Assembly (NCBI GenBank): GCA_949825045.1
Contig: OX463835.1
Span: 20,663,201 to 20,727,200 of the forward strand
Source: Argyresthia goedartella
Lineage: Eukaryota > Arthropoda > Insecta > Lepidoptera > Argyresthiidae
Direction: 5' to 3'
Length of the DNA stretch: 64,000 nt
Shown piece after piece: positions 32,203-43,115 of the stretch (the stretch's first letter is position 1; the number at the start of each line of letters is the position of its first letter). The notes below the pieces were generated by a model. That model made no database searches. It saw only the letters and a list, made by a program, of their open reading frames with translations, and was not told the DNA's origin. A program made the position numbers and the translations under genes.

Positions 32203-34667
32203 GTGTCAGTTGACTTTATTAATTAAGTCTTTGTTTAGGTTCGTGGAAGTTGGTGGTGGAAGTAGCGGTGGCACCAGCAGTGGACAGTGGCGTCCTCGTC
32301 GTGCACTCCGAGACACGGACATAGACCATTTGTTGCATTATGGTAAGTACACGATTGAGATGTCACTTGTCAGACTTAACTTGACTGACCTATGCCCGAT
32401 TTCACCAACAGTTAGGGGATAGGGGAGACAAAATAATTCATATACCCTGCAAACGATACGTGAAAAGATTGCTCTGAATGAAATTCTCTCGCACCCCACC
32501 TTTACTAATTTTGACATATAACGTTCTCATTCGCACCTTTCGTTCAAAGACAAAGATATTTAGCATAGTCTGTACATTCACAGGGAGTGAGTCGGATGAC
32601 GAGGACGCCGACGGGAACGACGACGTCGAGGTGATGCCAGGCGTCTTCGTTTCGAGGGTGTTCCAGTTATTTAACATTGATACACCCGAGGACGAAGAAG
32701 CCGATGCTGGCATCCCTGCTCCTGCTGACGTCCCTGCTGGTGCCACATCTGTTGCCACCACTGGCAGTATGTATGATTTTGTTTGGAAACCGTTTCCGAA
32801 TCCTCCGATTCCGACTGAGTCAAGGAGGGAAACGTTTTCCTCGAGCAATGGCCCAGCCACTCCGATGATCGATCCCTATGATATTTTTGTTGCCATGTGG
32901 GATCAGTCCTTTATGGAGTACATTGCCTCGGAAACAAACAGATATGCTCAGCAGTTGGCTTCCAAAATGAGTCACGAGAACGCCCTTGGCCCAAATAGTC
33001 GCATATGTGACTGGTGCGACACAAACTCTGACGAGTTATACCGTTATTTTGAGATTATTCAGGCCATGGGTGTTCTCGTGAAGACCAACATGGACCACTA
33101 TTGGAATACAACTGGTGACATATTTGTCACTCCAGGATTTCGCATACACATGTCCATCAGACGTTTCCAGTTGTTAAACAAATGTTTACATTTTGCGAAT
33201 TCTGAGAACATGTGTGGGTGAACCCTGGATGTTTCAGAGGCAAAACTTTTTAAAATTGCACCTGTCGTTGAGCACCTCAACGACAGGTTCAGTGCAATGT
33301 ACAACCTCGGCCAAAATATTTCTTTGGACGAATCACTTCTGCAGTGGAAGGGTTGGTTGAGTATCAACCAACTCATCCCTAATAAAGCCGCCAAAATAGG
33401 TATTAAAAGTTACGCGGTTTGTGAATCGCAAACAGGGTATTTGTGGCGCTTCAAGCTGCATGTCCACCCCAAAGTAGGCCCCCAGCCTTCAGCTGCCCAG
33501 TCCGATCCCATGAGTGGGACAACGCCGGCTCTTGTGCTCAACCTAGTAAGAGGTCTCGAGTACAAAGGTCACACGCTATGGATGGACAACTACTACAATT
33601 CACCAGCTCTGGCCCGAAAGTTGAAGTTTATCGGCTTTGACGTCGCAGGGACCCTGCGAACAAACCGGCAATTTGTGCCGGTTGAGTTATCGTCTTTAAC
33701 CAAGGGTAACATGAGGCCAGGTGATATCATCGGCTTCACTTCCGGAGACGTCAATCTTCAGGTATGGAGAGATTCGAACCGAGTGGCTCTAATCTCTACA
33801 TACCATGGGGACGTCGTCTCTGGGAATCCACCGAAGCCGAACTTGGTTAGAGATTATAACATTTGCATCGGTGGGGTGGACAAGAAGGACCAGATGCTGG
33901 CAATGTACCCCATCGAAAGGAAACGCACAAAAGTCTGGTACAAAAAGTTATTCCGACACCTCCTCAACAATTCAGTCTTAAATGGCTACATAATTCAGAA
34001 AGAGTCCAAAGTCCCAAACTCCACCAAACTTTCGCACAGAGGCTATCGCGTCTCTCTCATCAAATCCCTCCTCTCCAAACACCAAAATTTAGTCCCTAGA
34101 CCAGTCACTGCCTCCAATCCCACTCCCAGTGTATTTGAAGTGAAGGACCATTATATTGCCCAATACCCACTCCTGGATATGGCCGACGGGGGTCAAGGCG
34201 GAGGGAAAAATAATGGAAGACTCAGGAGGTTATGCACGGTTTGTCGTAAACGATCACAGTATTACTGTGCGGGTTGCAACAAACCTTCATGCCTCCTGAC
34301 TTGCTTCGTTCAAATGCACTCATAACTTATCTTATTATATATTTTATTTTGTACCAGACTTTTTTCACGTTACTGTTCATGGGTGCATATTTTTTTGTTT
34401 TTTTCTTATTTTTTTATTATTTTTTTAACGTTAACTATTCATTTTTTTTTGTCATTCATAGCGTGATGTGCGTTGTACATAAATAATGCGATACAAGCCA
34501 CTTAACTCTTTTTATCTTCACTTGGCGGCTGAGTATGACGAAGCGATTTCGCGAAAAGGAGTATTTTGGTCGTAGCTTGTCATTGTCCTGTTACTGTTAC
34601 TGTTGTGTGTTGATTTAATTGTTTTACATTGTGTTTTTATTGTGTATTAATTTAATTGATTTGCTTT

Positions 34668-35040
34668 TTTTTACAATGTAAAAAATATACCCTGTATAAA
34701 TTCTACATCCTGTATACAGCGATAATGGTTTTCAATTGATACATCAAAAGTTATTTCCTTTATTAATTTAATTGATTTTCTAAATTATTTTGCATAAATT
34801 GTCTGTATAAATGAGTGTTGATACCCTGTATAAATTCTACACCCTGTATACTGCGATAATGTTTTTCAAATGGCACATCAAGTTATTTACTTTATTAATT
34901 TTATTGATTTTCTAAATTATTTGACATAAAATTGTCTGTATAAATGAGTTAATTTTTTACAATGTAAAAATTTACCCTGTCTAAATTCTACATCCTGTAT
35001 ACTACGATAATGTTTTTCAAATGGCACATCAAAAATTATT
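34668..35040. repeat. Tandem repeats with CCTGTATA words
   Basis: Three units start at about 34688, 34822 and 34973 with TACCCTGTATAAATTCTACA and continue with GCGATAATGTTTTTCAAATGG and AAATTGTCTGTATAAATGAG. The third is truncated. TTTTTTACAATGTAAAAA precedes units one and three. They lie 3' of the transposase gene and may be internal terminal-region repeats of the element. Confidence 0.85.
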
Positions 35041-36480
35041 TACTACTTGTGCTCAGTGAAGTGTTACATACTGTATGTGATACAAAAAGTCGTCTCCATA
35101 TTATGATAGCATCAGTCCTCGTTTCTCAGAAGGAATTTTGGTTTTTGTTTAACTTTTTGATGTTGATTTTCTTTGTGTTTTTGTATGGCAACACGGATAT
35201 CTTTTATATCAATAGTATTGCAAATTTAGTGTTATTTTAGGTTACTTACTCTTTTCATTCAAAATAGATACACAATTCGTCCTAAACATCCTAGCGTGAT
35301 TGTACCTCTTTCGGTGTCAGATTACAAGGGTCCTTTGTTTTGATTGTAGCTATCAAATTGTACACAACAGGTACCAGATGTTTATTTTATGTGTTGGCAT
35401 TGAACTGAGCTCAACAAAAAACGAATGGTACAAGCCACTCGACTTACAGTTTTTTAGAACGACCACTCCACAGTCGGCCGCTTTTTGTCGGGCGATAAAT
35501 GTACCTACTTACACCGTTAGGATTGTAGCGAAAAAAAACATGTTTTTCTTTAGAAATGTATTATTTTTAGTTGATACACAGGTTGGTGTTGTACATATTG
35601 TATAAATAAAACAGAAAGTTAGTAAAAAATGTGTTTAATTATAACATTTTTGGGTTCTTGCAATAAAAACGGAAAAAAATCATAAATGCTACGTTTGACC
35701 TTGGACAGCTAGGCTCACGAATACATTATTGTTTTCATTCTTAAACACTAAACTAGCTTGTTTCATGGCGATTCTAAAAATATAGATGTTCCTATCCTTT
35801 TCATACAATAAAACGCCGTGAGCGACGTTTTAGTAGGCGCAGGCAACAGCCCGCGGGGACACCCACGTAGCCCTTGCCGGTTGAGCGTAAATTTCAAAAT
35901 GGCGCCCGCCACGAGAAGGGGCGTAAAATTGGCGGGTTGTGTTGTCTTTTTTTTTGTCAATGGAACTAGCTCTATTCAGCCTGCAAGTAGTAGTTACGTT
36001 CAGTGCGTTTATTTTAGTAGGTACATAATTCGTATATTGAAGCTTGTTCCAAATTCAAATGTCATTTAATCTCTAGTGAATAAAAGAGCGTTTTCATTAC
36101 TCATACTCTGAAAGGGGGTCATTGTTCATCCAGGCACCGTGCTGAAAGTGGTACATGCCTGCTCTAAAGCAGAAAAGTATTAAAAAAAATATATATGAAT
36201 CGCAGTTTATATTGAACAACGCAATGGTAGTAACCTATACAGCCATAAAACGGAAGTATTTTTTTTAATGTTATGCTCAAAGTAAAAGACATCAACGGGG
36301 GCACCGAAATTACTTTTTTTATGAGTAGTATTTTTAAACTTGAGTTTGTTGTTTGTTTTTCAATAAAATAATTTTGATTTCAAGTGACTTTGTTTTTAAT
36401 AAAATAATTTTGATTTTAACTGACTTGTGTTTACTTTCCTCGTATTCGTAATGAAAAGTAGAGTGTTTTACTCGGGTGAT
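35041..36480. other. No gene seen
   Basis: Includes the proposed right end of the piggyBac-like element at 35880. Open frames at 35010-35240, 35300-35605 and 35818-36069 have no domain. The text ATTTCAAAATGGCGCCCGCC at 35891 is unremarkable GC-rich sequence. Confidence 0.3.
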
Positions 36481-36575
36481 AGCACCCATTTCTGCCTCGA
36501 ACTATTGGCGCTCTCACTTCGTTCGAGCGCCAAAACATCTCGTCAGGAATGGGTGCCTTTCAGCCCTCGGTTAAC
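36481..36575. repeat. Imperfect hairpin repeat
   Basis: AGCACCCATTTCTG pairs with CAGGAATGGGTGC, and inside it GGCGCTC pairs with GAGCGCC across TCACTTCGTTC. It stands next to the repeat that follows. Confidence 0.6.
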
Positions 36576-36581
36576 AATCTA

Positions 36582-37212
36582 CTATTTCACACCTTTCATT
36601 CGGTAAAGTAAGTTTTGCTCCACGACGAGAGCGAGCAGAATGCTACTTTTCTGTTTTAGCACCTTTTTTATTTTCTTCATTGGCATGTAGCATTACGCAA
36701 TGTGCCAATGGAATACAGATTTTAATAAAATAAACGATTCTAATTTCATAAAAAAATTGTCACAATAAATTATGTGTTTTACTGAAATCAAAACTATCGA
36801 TGACTGTTATTGTAATATATGAATATTGATATCTGATTGTAATATTCGATTCGATTGTTTTTACACATTGATAACAGTAGCACAGGAATATTATATCTGT
36901 GGTGCTGGTGACCTTTCTCTAATCCTTCATAATCCGCCATTAAAAAAAAAGTTTTATTTTCGTTGCTCGATTACAGTAAAAGTGGTGAAAGTATAATTGA
37001 ATGTATAGTTACTTCATTATTTTTAGAAAGTTTTATTTAAATTGTATGTGAAAAATTGTTTTTCACTCTGGAGCAAAATTATTTTCTTCATGGGCGTTAA
37101 CGCTTGAATACTTCATTACGCTCAGGATTCTAACTTAGAATTCCTCGCTACGCTCAGGATTATATCGAAAATAAATACATCATTTTATGAGACACAAATA
37201 GTTTATTCCCTG
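36582..37212 (+). repeat. Dispersed repeat of about 630 bp, copy A
   Basis: From TTCACACCTTTCATTCGG to the ACACAAATA words near 37200 this matches 60296-61015 in the same order and strand. Shared words include AGTAAGTTTTGCTCCACGAC, CATTGGCATGTAGCATT, AATCCTTCATAATCCGCCA and ATGGGCGTTAACGCTTGAAT. Internal tandem words (TTACGCTCAGGATT twice) are present in both. No coding frame. The family is unknown to me. Confidence 0.75.
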
Positions 37213-37619
37213 TATCGATGAATAAAATGCACTTTTCGAGGGGCAATGGTAAAATAGTTCATAATAAAATAGTACCAGGAGTTCGCAGGTTTATATTTAC
37301 AAAGGTACTATTTTTAGCTCAGAAACCGGAAAACATATTTAATTAAAGTAGGACCCCGCTAGAAGAAATTTTAGTCTTGTAGAGAGTAAGTGGCGTGAAA
37401 CAAATATTTTACAACACAAGTACAATCAAGAAGTAGAATCAATATCAAAATTATTAGTAATAAATGGCTATTTGATAGCCATAGCATAGATAGTTTACCT
37501 TCTCTTAAAACTTTATGTAAAAAATTCACGGATTTAATAGAACCCGAATGTAGCGAAGGAAATAGTGGAAATCAGAGAATAAATAAAGAAACTGTAATCA
37601 TGGAAAATTTTAGTTAAAA

Positions 37620-38060
37620 AACGGCTTGTAGTCTTTTACCTGTGATGACTGGAGATGAGAAGGTCACAATAGAATTAATTGCTAATATAGAATTATATGA
37701 AAGTGTGTTAAAAGAGGACCAAAAATTTTTTTAATTTTTATACTGAAATCACGTTTGTCAGAAAGTGCTAAAATAAAACTTAATCAGGAATATACTAACG
37801 TAAATGTTCTACTCCGGGATATGAAATTTTTGTTTTTGAAGAAAAATTCAGCAACTTCAGCCCAATCACAACTGCTAAATTTGAAACAAAATTCATAAAC
37901 GGTTGACCAGTTTGCTACCGAAATAGAGAAACTATTTGTTGACCTCTCATTCAGACGGAAAGCAAGAAGTAAAAGTAAGAACAACGAAATAATGTTAACA
38001 GTCTAAAATTATACGCTTGGCGTAAGAAGTTCATTACAGTGGTAGAAAGATGGCTCGACA
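37620..38060 (+). pseudogene. Ty3/gypsy-type gag remnant
   Basis: Frames on the plus strand give TGDEKVTIELIANIELYESV, then AKIKLNQEYTNVNVLLRDMK and SATSAQSQLLNLKQNS, then DQFATEIEKLFVDLSF, in shifting frames. The order resembles the gag of Ty3/gypsy-type elements, and it is followed after the LINE insertion by pol text on the same strand. It contains stops and shifts and is non-functional. Confidence 0.6.
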
Positions 38061-38080
38061 AGCCAACGTTTCAGTCTGAA

Positions 38081-38960
38081 TTAAAAGATTTGCGTGCTGG
38101 GTGCGGAACTGATGTCGTCCGGTAGACGGTTATAGACTGACGGGCTCGCGATGTGGGTGAGCCTAGCGGCTGTCTCCAGCGTCGCACCGCCGAATGACGA
38201 GCGTTCCAGCGGCGGCGTTCCATGTATGGAATCCAGGGTGTCCCCGTGCGTTTTAAATGAGCCCAAAATTTCGCGCACGTATAGTGATATATGGAAAATC
38301 ACTAAGGTAGGCAGCGGCATGATCCCTAGTGCCTTGGAGTGTGGTCTAGATGAGGCGTACCATGCGACTCGTGGTAGTACACTTACGGCTCGTTTTTGCA
38401 TTTTGAAGGCGCGTTCCTAGTCGGAAGCGCGTCTCCGCAGCTCGGCGCCGTGTTGAAGTAGAGAGTGTACGGTGGCGCGATAGCAGGAGCGCACGACGCC
38501 CGTGGGTACAGTCCTTGCTAATCGGCTGAGCGCAAAGCAGGCACCGCCAAGTCTTCCTCACAACTTGTTGATGTGGTGTTCCCAGGATAGTCCTCTGACC
38601 AGCTCGAAGTCCAAAAATGTGGTGGTTAGTACCTGCTCGATCGCAGTTCCCCCTACTCTGGTCGTTATTGCCCTGGGACGACGACCTCCGAAGTAGAAGT
38701 GGAAAAACTGGGTCTTTCGCAGATTCATGACCAATCCGTTTTCCCTGAACCAGCTGGACAGAGAAGTCGCGGTTTCGTTTAATCTTTGCTCCAGAAGATC
38801 GATATTACGTGCGCTCACCACCGTCGTGATGTCGTCCGCATACATGAGTACCTCGTCGGAGGTCGTTAAGGAGCAACGAGAATATGATATTTAACAAAGA
38901 TGAACCCTGGGCTACACCCATCGTAGTGGCAATAGGGTCGGCGCGGCCCCACTACCAATC
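38081..38960 (-). pseudogene. LINE reverse-transcriptase fragment inserted in the gypsy remnant
   Basis: On the minus strand MGVAQGSSLLNIIFS (about 38925) is followed by MYADDITTVV (38845), WFRENGLVMNLRKTQFF and then the C-terminal region with CYRATVHSLLQHGAEL, a TAG stop, and MQKRAVSVLP to YNRLPDDISS (38081). This is the catalytic YADD motif and the C-terminal part of a CR1-group LINE, 5'-truncated and broken by a shift and a stop. It separates gag from pol text of the Ty3/gypsy-type remnant, which run on the opposite strand. Confidence 0.82.
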
Positions 38961-38969
38961 GAAACCTTA

Positions 38970-39840
38970 CCATAGTTGAGTGATTACGATATACGCAGTT
39001 ATGAAATATCAGCGATGAACTCCGATGGAGTAAATAAATTGTTCACATGTTTGAAGCTAGATGGGTTAAATATGGAAGAGAAAATATCAATTGAGAATAT
39101 TTGCGCAAAATATCCAGACATATTTCATTTACAAGGTGACAAGTTGGCGAGTACTAAAATGTATCAACAGTCTATTCAGTTAAAACCAAATTGTAGTCCT
39201 GTGCACTAAGCAATATAAGCTTCCGTATGCTGAAAAATCAAAAATAGACAACCAGATACAGAAAATGTTAAATGATGATAATAGTGAGGAGGCACATAGC
39301 GAGTGGTCTAGTCCATTACGGTTGGTACCGAAGAAATCAGATTCAAAAGGTGAAAATAAATGGCGTACAGTCATAGATAATATAAGAAGTTAAACGAACA
39401 AATTCAAGATGATAATTTTCCATTGCCTAACATAACTGACATTTTATATTCACTTTCAGGAGCAATGTAGTTCAGTCATTTAGACCTTTTTCAGGGATAT
39501 TATCAGGTAGAGTTAGAACCACAGAGTAGAAAATGCCTTTAGAAGCAGTAAAAATCAGTATCAAATGAAGAGATTGCCAATGGGACTAAAAACTAGTCCA
39601 TCTGCCTTTTCCTGTATGATTAAAGTAGCTATGTCAGGTCTTAATTACGAGAAATGTTTGTTTTATCTCGATGATTTGGAAGTATTTGGTAGAAATTTGG
39701 ACCAGCACAATAAAAACCTACTAGATATATTAAAAAGATTACGGAAAATTAATTTGAAGTTGAACCTTAATGTTGAATGCTTCAATAAATGAGTATTTTT
39801 TTATTTTTGAAGATCTTGAAAGTTTTGAGGCTGATAATAA
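38970..39840 (+). pseudogene. Ty3/gypsy-type pol remnant (reverse transcriptase)
   Basis: Plus-strand text, in frames broken by stops: ICAKYPDIFHLQGDKLAST (about 39100), YKLPYAEKSKIDNQIQKML, WSSPLRLVPKKSDSKGENKW (about 39303), then FSHLDLFQGYYQVELEP, MKRLPMGLKTSPSAFSCMI (39565) and CLFYLDDLEVFGRNLDQH (about 39655). YLDD is the catalytic box; the rest matches the palm of Ty3/gypsy reverse transcriptases. RNase H and integrase are not seen, and the frame ends at 39792. Protease text is missing, probably lost at the LINE insertion upstream. Confidence 0.85.
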
Positions 39841-41190
39841 AAGGAGAAGCTAAAAAATATAATCTAAAGATGATGATTCGTTATTTATATCTTATAAAGA
39901 TAGCCTAAAAGTATGCTTCATATATAATTATAATAATGAATTGAATTTATTAATAGAAGCCTATCAATGCCCGCACCCCACATTTACCCGGATACATGCT
40001 GGCTGGCTTAGTGCAGGGTGCGGATGGAGATGGAGAGGTTTGATGACCTACACAGCTTAACGTGTCATCTGAAACACGGAACGTCCGATAATGTACTTAA
40101 GACAAAAATACTTATCTCATTAGTACATAAAATTTGAACCTGCCGTCCCTGAATGAGAAGCAAGCGTGAAAAGGTCTTCACTAAACCCCACTGGACTAAG
40201 GAGCGCTCTCGAATTTATGTCTTATAAATTATTAATTAATTTACAAATAGTAATTTATTGATTTATAAATAATTATAAATCAATTATTTATGGAAATTAT
40301 TGTTGTTCGGGCTATAAAATATGTATGTTAATTAATTCAATAGCGATAATTATTAAATTTTCTTTGTGTCGCGCGCTGTTCGTACATACTTAATATAAAA
40401 CTAATTTTCACATTTTACCTATATCTACTTTGATATTTAAATATTTTACTTAGTTAAATATGAATGTTCCGCCACCGCTGATGATAAGTCGAAATATTTC
40501 TAAATTTCTTTTATTGTCTTTTTCTTTCTTTTACCTGCAAATCTCATATTTGTAATACATTCAATCAATCTAACCTGACCAGAGCTGGCACCTGCATGGT
40601 TTTAGATTCTAAATATAGCCTAGAATGGAAGGCTTAGGTTTAGGAACACTAAAACATTCTCTACGCATGCGTCAGCTAAGTCTTTCTGCGCAATGCGCAG
40701 AATTTGTCGGTCAATAGATTCTACACGGTAAAAATTTCTTGAGATTTAGGTAAGAACGACATGACGTCTATTCCCCAATCGGAATGGTAGAGGCACATTT
40801 TTACACCTCTATTTGTTGGTAACGGAAAGAAGCTGCGAATGAAGATGATGATTTTTTGTAATGAGTAATGACTGACTATTCTTTGTGTGTTATTTAAAAT
40901 TCAATGATACTTTAATTCGACTATCCTTAAAAACATAAAAAATAAAATAAAGTTTGATAAAAGGTACAAGAAGACAGATTGTCACCTGCCACCGTTTGTG
41001 CCAAATGTGTACTTTTAATGTAAAATTATATCTTAATTATACCATAATAATAATAAAGCCTTTATATCAATAATTCAGCATGAGACAGTTAGTATGCGAT
41101 TTAGGTTATTCAGCTAATATTCTTAATTATACATACCTATACATATACCATAATAAAGGTTATGGTAAAATACATCGTTTGGGGATCTGT
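39841..41190. other. No gene seen; probable SINE remnants
   Basis: A stretch at about 40120-40200 read in reverse (CAGGGACGGCAGGTTCAAAT) has a box-B-like element and may be a decayed tRNA-derived SINE. A fragment resembling the 41.2-kb SINE tail may lie near 40760. Otherwise AT-rich DNA. Confidence 0.3.
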
Positions 41191-41194
41191 GCTT

Positions 41195-41460
41195 TGTGAG
41201 CACCATGGTCTAGAGGTTTCACGCTCGTTTCTCACGCAGGCCATGCAGGTTCGAATCCGTTGTTGACCATGTACATCATACGGACGTTCTAACGGTGATG
41301 GAAACATCGTGAGGAAGGTTTCCTTCAATCCCCATAGCTGTGGGCCACCTCCTGATACGCAAAAATGGAGTATTGAATAACTGGCTAGACGTGGATACAA
41401 TTAAACCTCTGCTAGGTAGATACCCATTATGGGAAAAGGCGTGACGCTACGTTATGATAT
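41195..41460 (+). mobile_element. tRNA-derived SINE
   Basis: Box A-like TGGTCTAGAGG (about 41208) and box B GGTTCGAATCC (41248-41258) are about 40 bp apart, as in an internal RNA polymerase III promoter. They are followed by the SINE body (TTCTAACGGTGATGGAAACA, TGTGGGCCACCTCCTGATAC) and a tail region near GCGTGACGCTACG. The body matches, in reverse, the copy at 24535-24730. It does not fold as a functional tRNA in my reading, so it is a SINE rather than a tRNA gene. Confidence 0.7.
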
Positions 41461-42221
41461 GTTATAAATCGTGTAGGCACACGAAAGTGAATAATCAAGA
41501 TCATTAGTAGTTGTATGGTGTACCTATCTATCTGCCTGCATTGTCACCCTTTTCTTTTCCATCTCTCTTAGATACTCTGGATATTGTATGTCCTGTCTCG
41601 TTGATGACCTTAAACACTGCAAATATTGTCCGACTATACACGATATTCAGAGCCGAACATAGATCTTTGATCCTTTGAGAACAATTAAAAGAGTTCTAAA
41701 TCTTTATCTATAAAAGCCTGAGTAAAAAAGACTTATTTTTAAGATGTGCAATGTATAGATAACCTTCATTTAAAAAAAAGTACTCAATAAAATTTAACAA
41801 AATATTGTAAATTTGGATCGGATAGGAGGGGACCGTTAGCAAATTGGTCTACTGACATTGTTCGACTCCGCTCAGAAATACAACACGTGTGGAAAGCGGC
41901 TGAAACATGATTTTATAGCCATAAATGTAAATCTGTGTAATCAGTACAACAGTGGATGGTGGTGTTTTTTCGTGTGAAGTGATTTTTTAACCATGAGTGA
42001 TCCTTGCAGGTTCTAAAACTTCAATCTCATATTCGCAAAATTGCACAGAACACCAGCGAATCCCAATCACAATGTAATTTGTACATATACAATTATTTGT
42101 ACAGTGTAGCACTGCTTTTAATGTGAAAACTTTTTCAAACCATTTTAGTGCTGGTGGGACACACGCTTTTACAGTACCTTGTTGCTTTGCTTTAAATTGT
42201 AAGTTGTATAGATAGATTTGT
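41461..42221. other. No gene seen
   Basis: AT-rich sequence without open frames of note or repeats that I could match elsewhere in the window. Confidence 0.3.
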
Positions 42222-42225
42222 TATA

Positions 42226-42887
42226 CAGTGTGATTCTTCATAAACTGGACATATTAAATAGGATTAAAGAGAACCCTATTTTATCGACAAAAAAGCGTGA
42301 TAGAGTATGGCTCAATCTTACGCGTATCCGGTTAAAGGCCTGTGCCCCTCGGTGGGGACGTTGATGGGCTAGATTTATTTATCTCACCTCATAAATCCAC
42401 TGGAAGTATCACTGGCAGGATTAATCTTAGTTCCGAAAAGTCAAAAAGGGGTATCACGGTCTTATTAAAAAAAATAAGTAATTAACTTAGAAACATAATG
42501 TAGGTGCTATTTGAAAGCTAATGAGATGGAGAATAATATTTTGTCCAAATTCTGAATTAAACTACAATTACTAAAAAAAGTAGTCAAAAAAATCACAATT
42601 GTTCAAAAACAAAGCGTAATTTTAGTAAGCAGTTAACACTTTTTCAGCATTTTTTTGTAACTGGCAGTCCTGCCTGCTCTTCATCATTACAATCCAGTTG
42701 ACTTGACCACGACAAACCCTTTCAGTCCGAAGTTATATATTTTTGGTGCATGTTTCACGAAAATTTATAATCAAATGGCAGTAAAAAAAAAAGGGGGTTG
42801 GGATTTTTTTTAAACATATTTTTTGTCGATAAAATAGGGTCCTCTTTAACCCTATTTTATATGTCCAGTTTATGAAGTATCACCCTG
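42226..42887. mobile_element. 662-bp TIR element of the CAGGGTG type
   Basis: The ends are inverted repeats of about 70 bp: CAGTGTGATTCTTCATAAAC at 42226 and its near complement ending ATCACCCTG at 42887. TATA flanks both sides. The interior has no transposase. A SINE-like segment (GCCTGTGCCCCTCGGTGGGG, about 42340) lies inside. The termini resemble those of the larger element at 6205-7986, so the two may use related transposases. Confidence 0.82.
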
Positions 42888-43019
42888 TATAATTATATAT
42901 TTTTTAGTTTTAAATTGGTTTTTGGATATTATATTAATAACTTATTTTGGGGTATAATTTTAATAGGCCAAAACAAATCATTCATCGACCTATAGACAAG
43001 AAAGTAAGACAAACAATGA

Positions 43020-43115
43020 TGATGAGCCAGCGTGATGGAGTATAATTCAATCTTACTTGTGTTTGGGCCAAGGCCTGTGCGCCTGGGTGGGGACATTTAA
43101 GGGCTATATTTATTA
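43020..43115 (+). repeat. SINE-tail-like segment
   Basis: GCGTGATGGAGTATAATTC and GCCTGTGCGCCTGGGTGGGG match in order a segment inside the 42226-42887 element (about 42290-42370). It is short and ends in GGGCTATATTTATTA. It is probably a SINE 3' fragment. Confidence 0.5.

Larger units (their letters stand above)
30759..34325 (+). pseudogene. Multi-exon piggyBac-like transposase with one in-frame stop
   Basis: Six exons: 30759-30766, 31605-31697, 31775-31888, 31972-32052, 32239-32342 and 32584-34325. Every intron begins GT(A/G)AGT and ends in a pyrimidine-rich AG, and phases agree, giving 714 codons in total. The N-terminus (MES, APMRSIYDLPVGVQI) leads to two near-identical GTSTPRATG/VPSPA segments, then DIDHLLHYG joined to SESDDEDADG, the acidic region usual in this family. 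The DDD triad is intact at about D382 (ISLDESLLQW), D468 (TLWMDNYY) and D566 (GGVDKKDQ). A cysteine-rich C-terminus (CTVCRKRSQYYCAGC) is present. A single TGA at 33219-33221 (codon 346) interrupts it; downstream frame is uninterrupted. Either a recent inactivation or a sequence error. Transposase activity would cut at TTAA. Confidence 0.85.
30488..35880 (+). mobile_element. Large piggyBac-like element, putative boundaries
   Basis: The left end reads TTAA then CCGGCAAATGCCCGCAGCGG. The right end, read in reverse, gives TCAA then CCGGCAAGGGC with CCCGCGGGC shortly after. I propose that CCGGCAA-type ends flanked by TTAA (degraded to TTGA at 35881-35884) bound the element. It contains the six-exon transposase gene and, downstream, tandem repeats rich in CCTGTATA (34668-35040). 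The inverted match is short, so the boundaries are inference. Confidence 0.45.

Noticed and set aside
33219..33221. Selenocysteine or stop read-through at TGA
   Set aside because: No supporting signal, and the family does not use selenocysteine; a mutation or sequence error is simpler.
33215..33240. Hidden intron around the in-frame TGA
   Set aside because: GTGGGTGAACC...TTTCAG would be an intron of about 24 bp, too short to be spliced.
32677..34099. Other-frame and minus-strand open frames over the second piggyBac-like gene
   Set aside because: Shadows of the transposase frame.
41203..41280. Possible tRNA gene
   Set aside because: Box A and box B are present but I cannot fold a full cloverleaf, and the body continues as a SINE with another copy at 24.5 kb.
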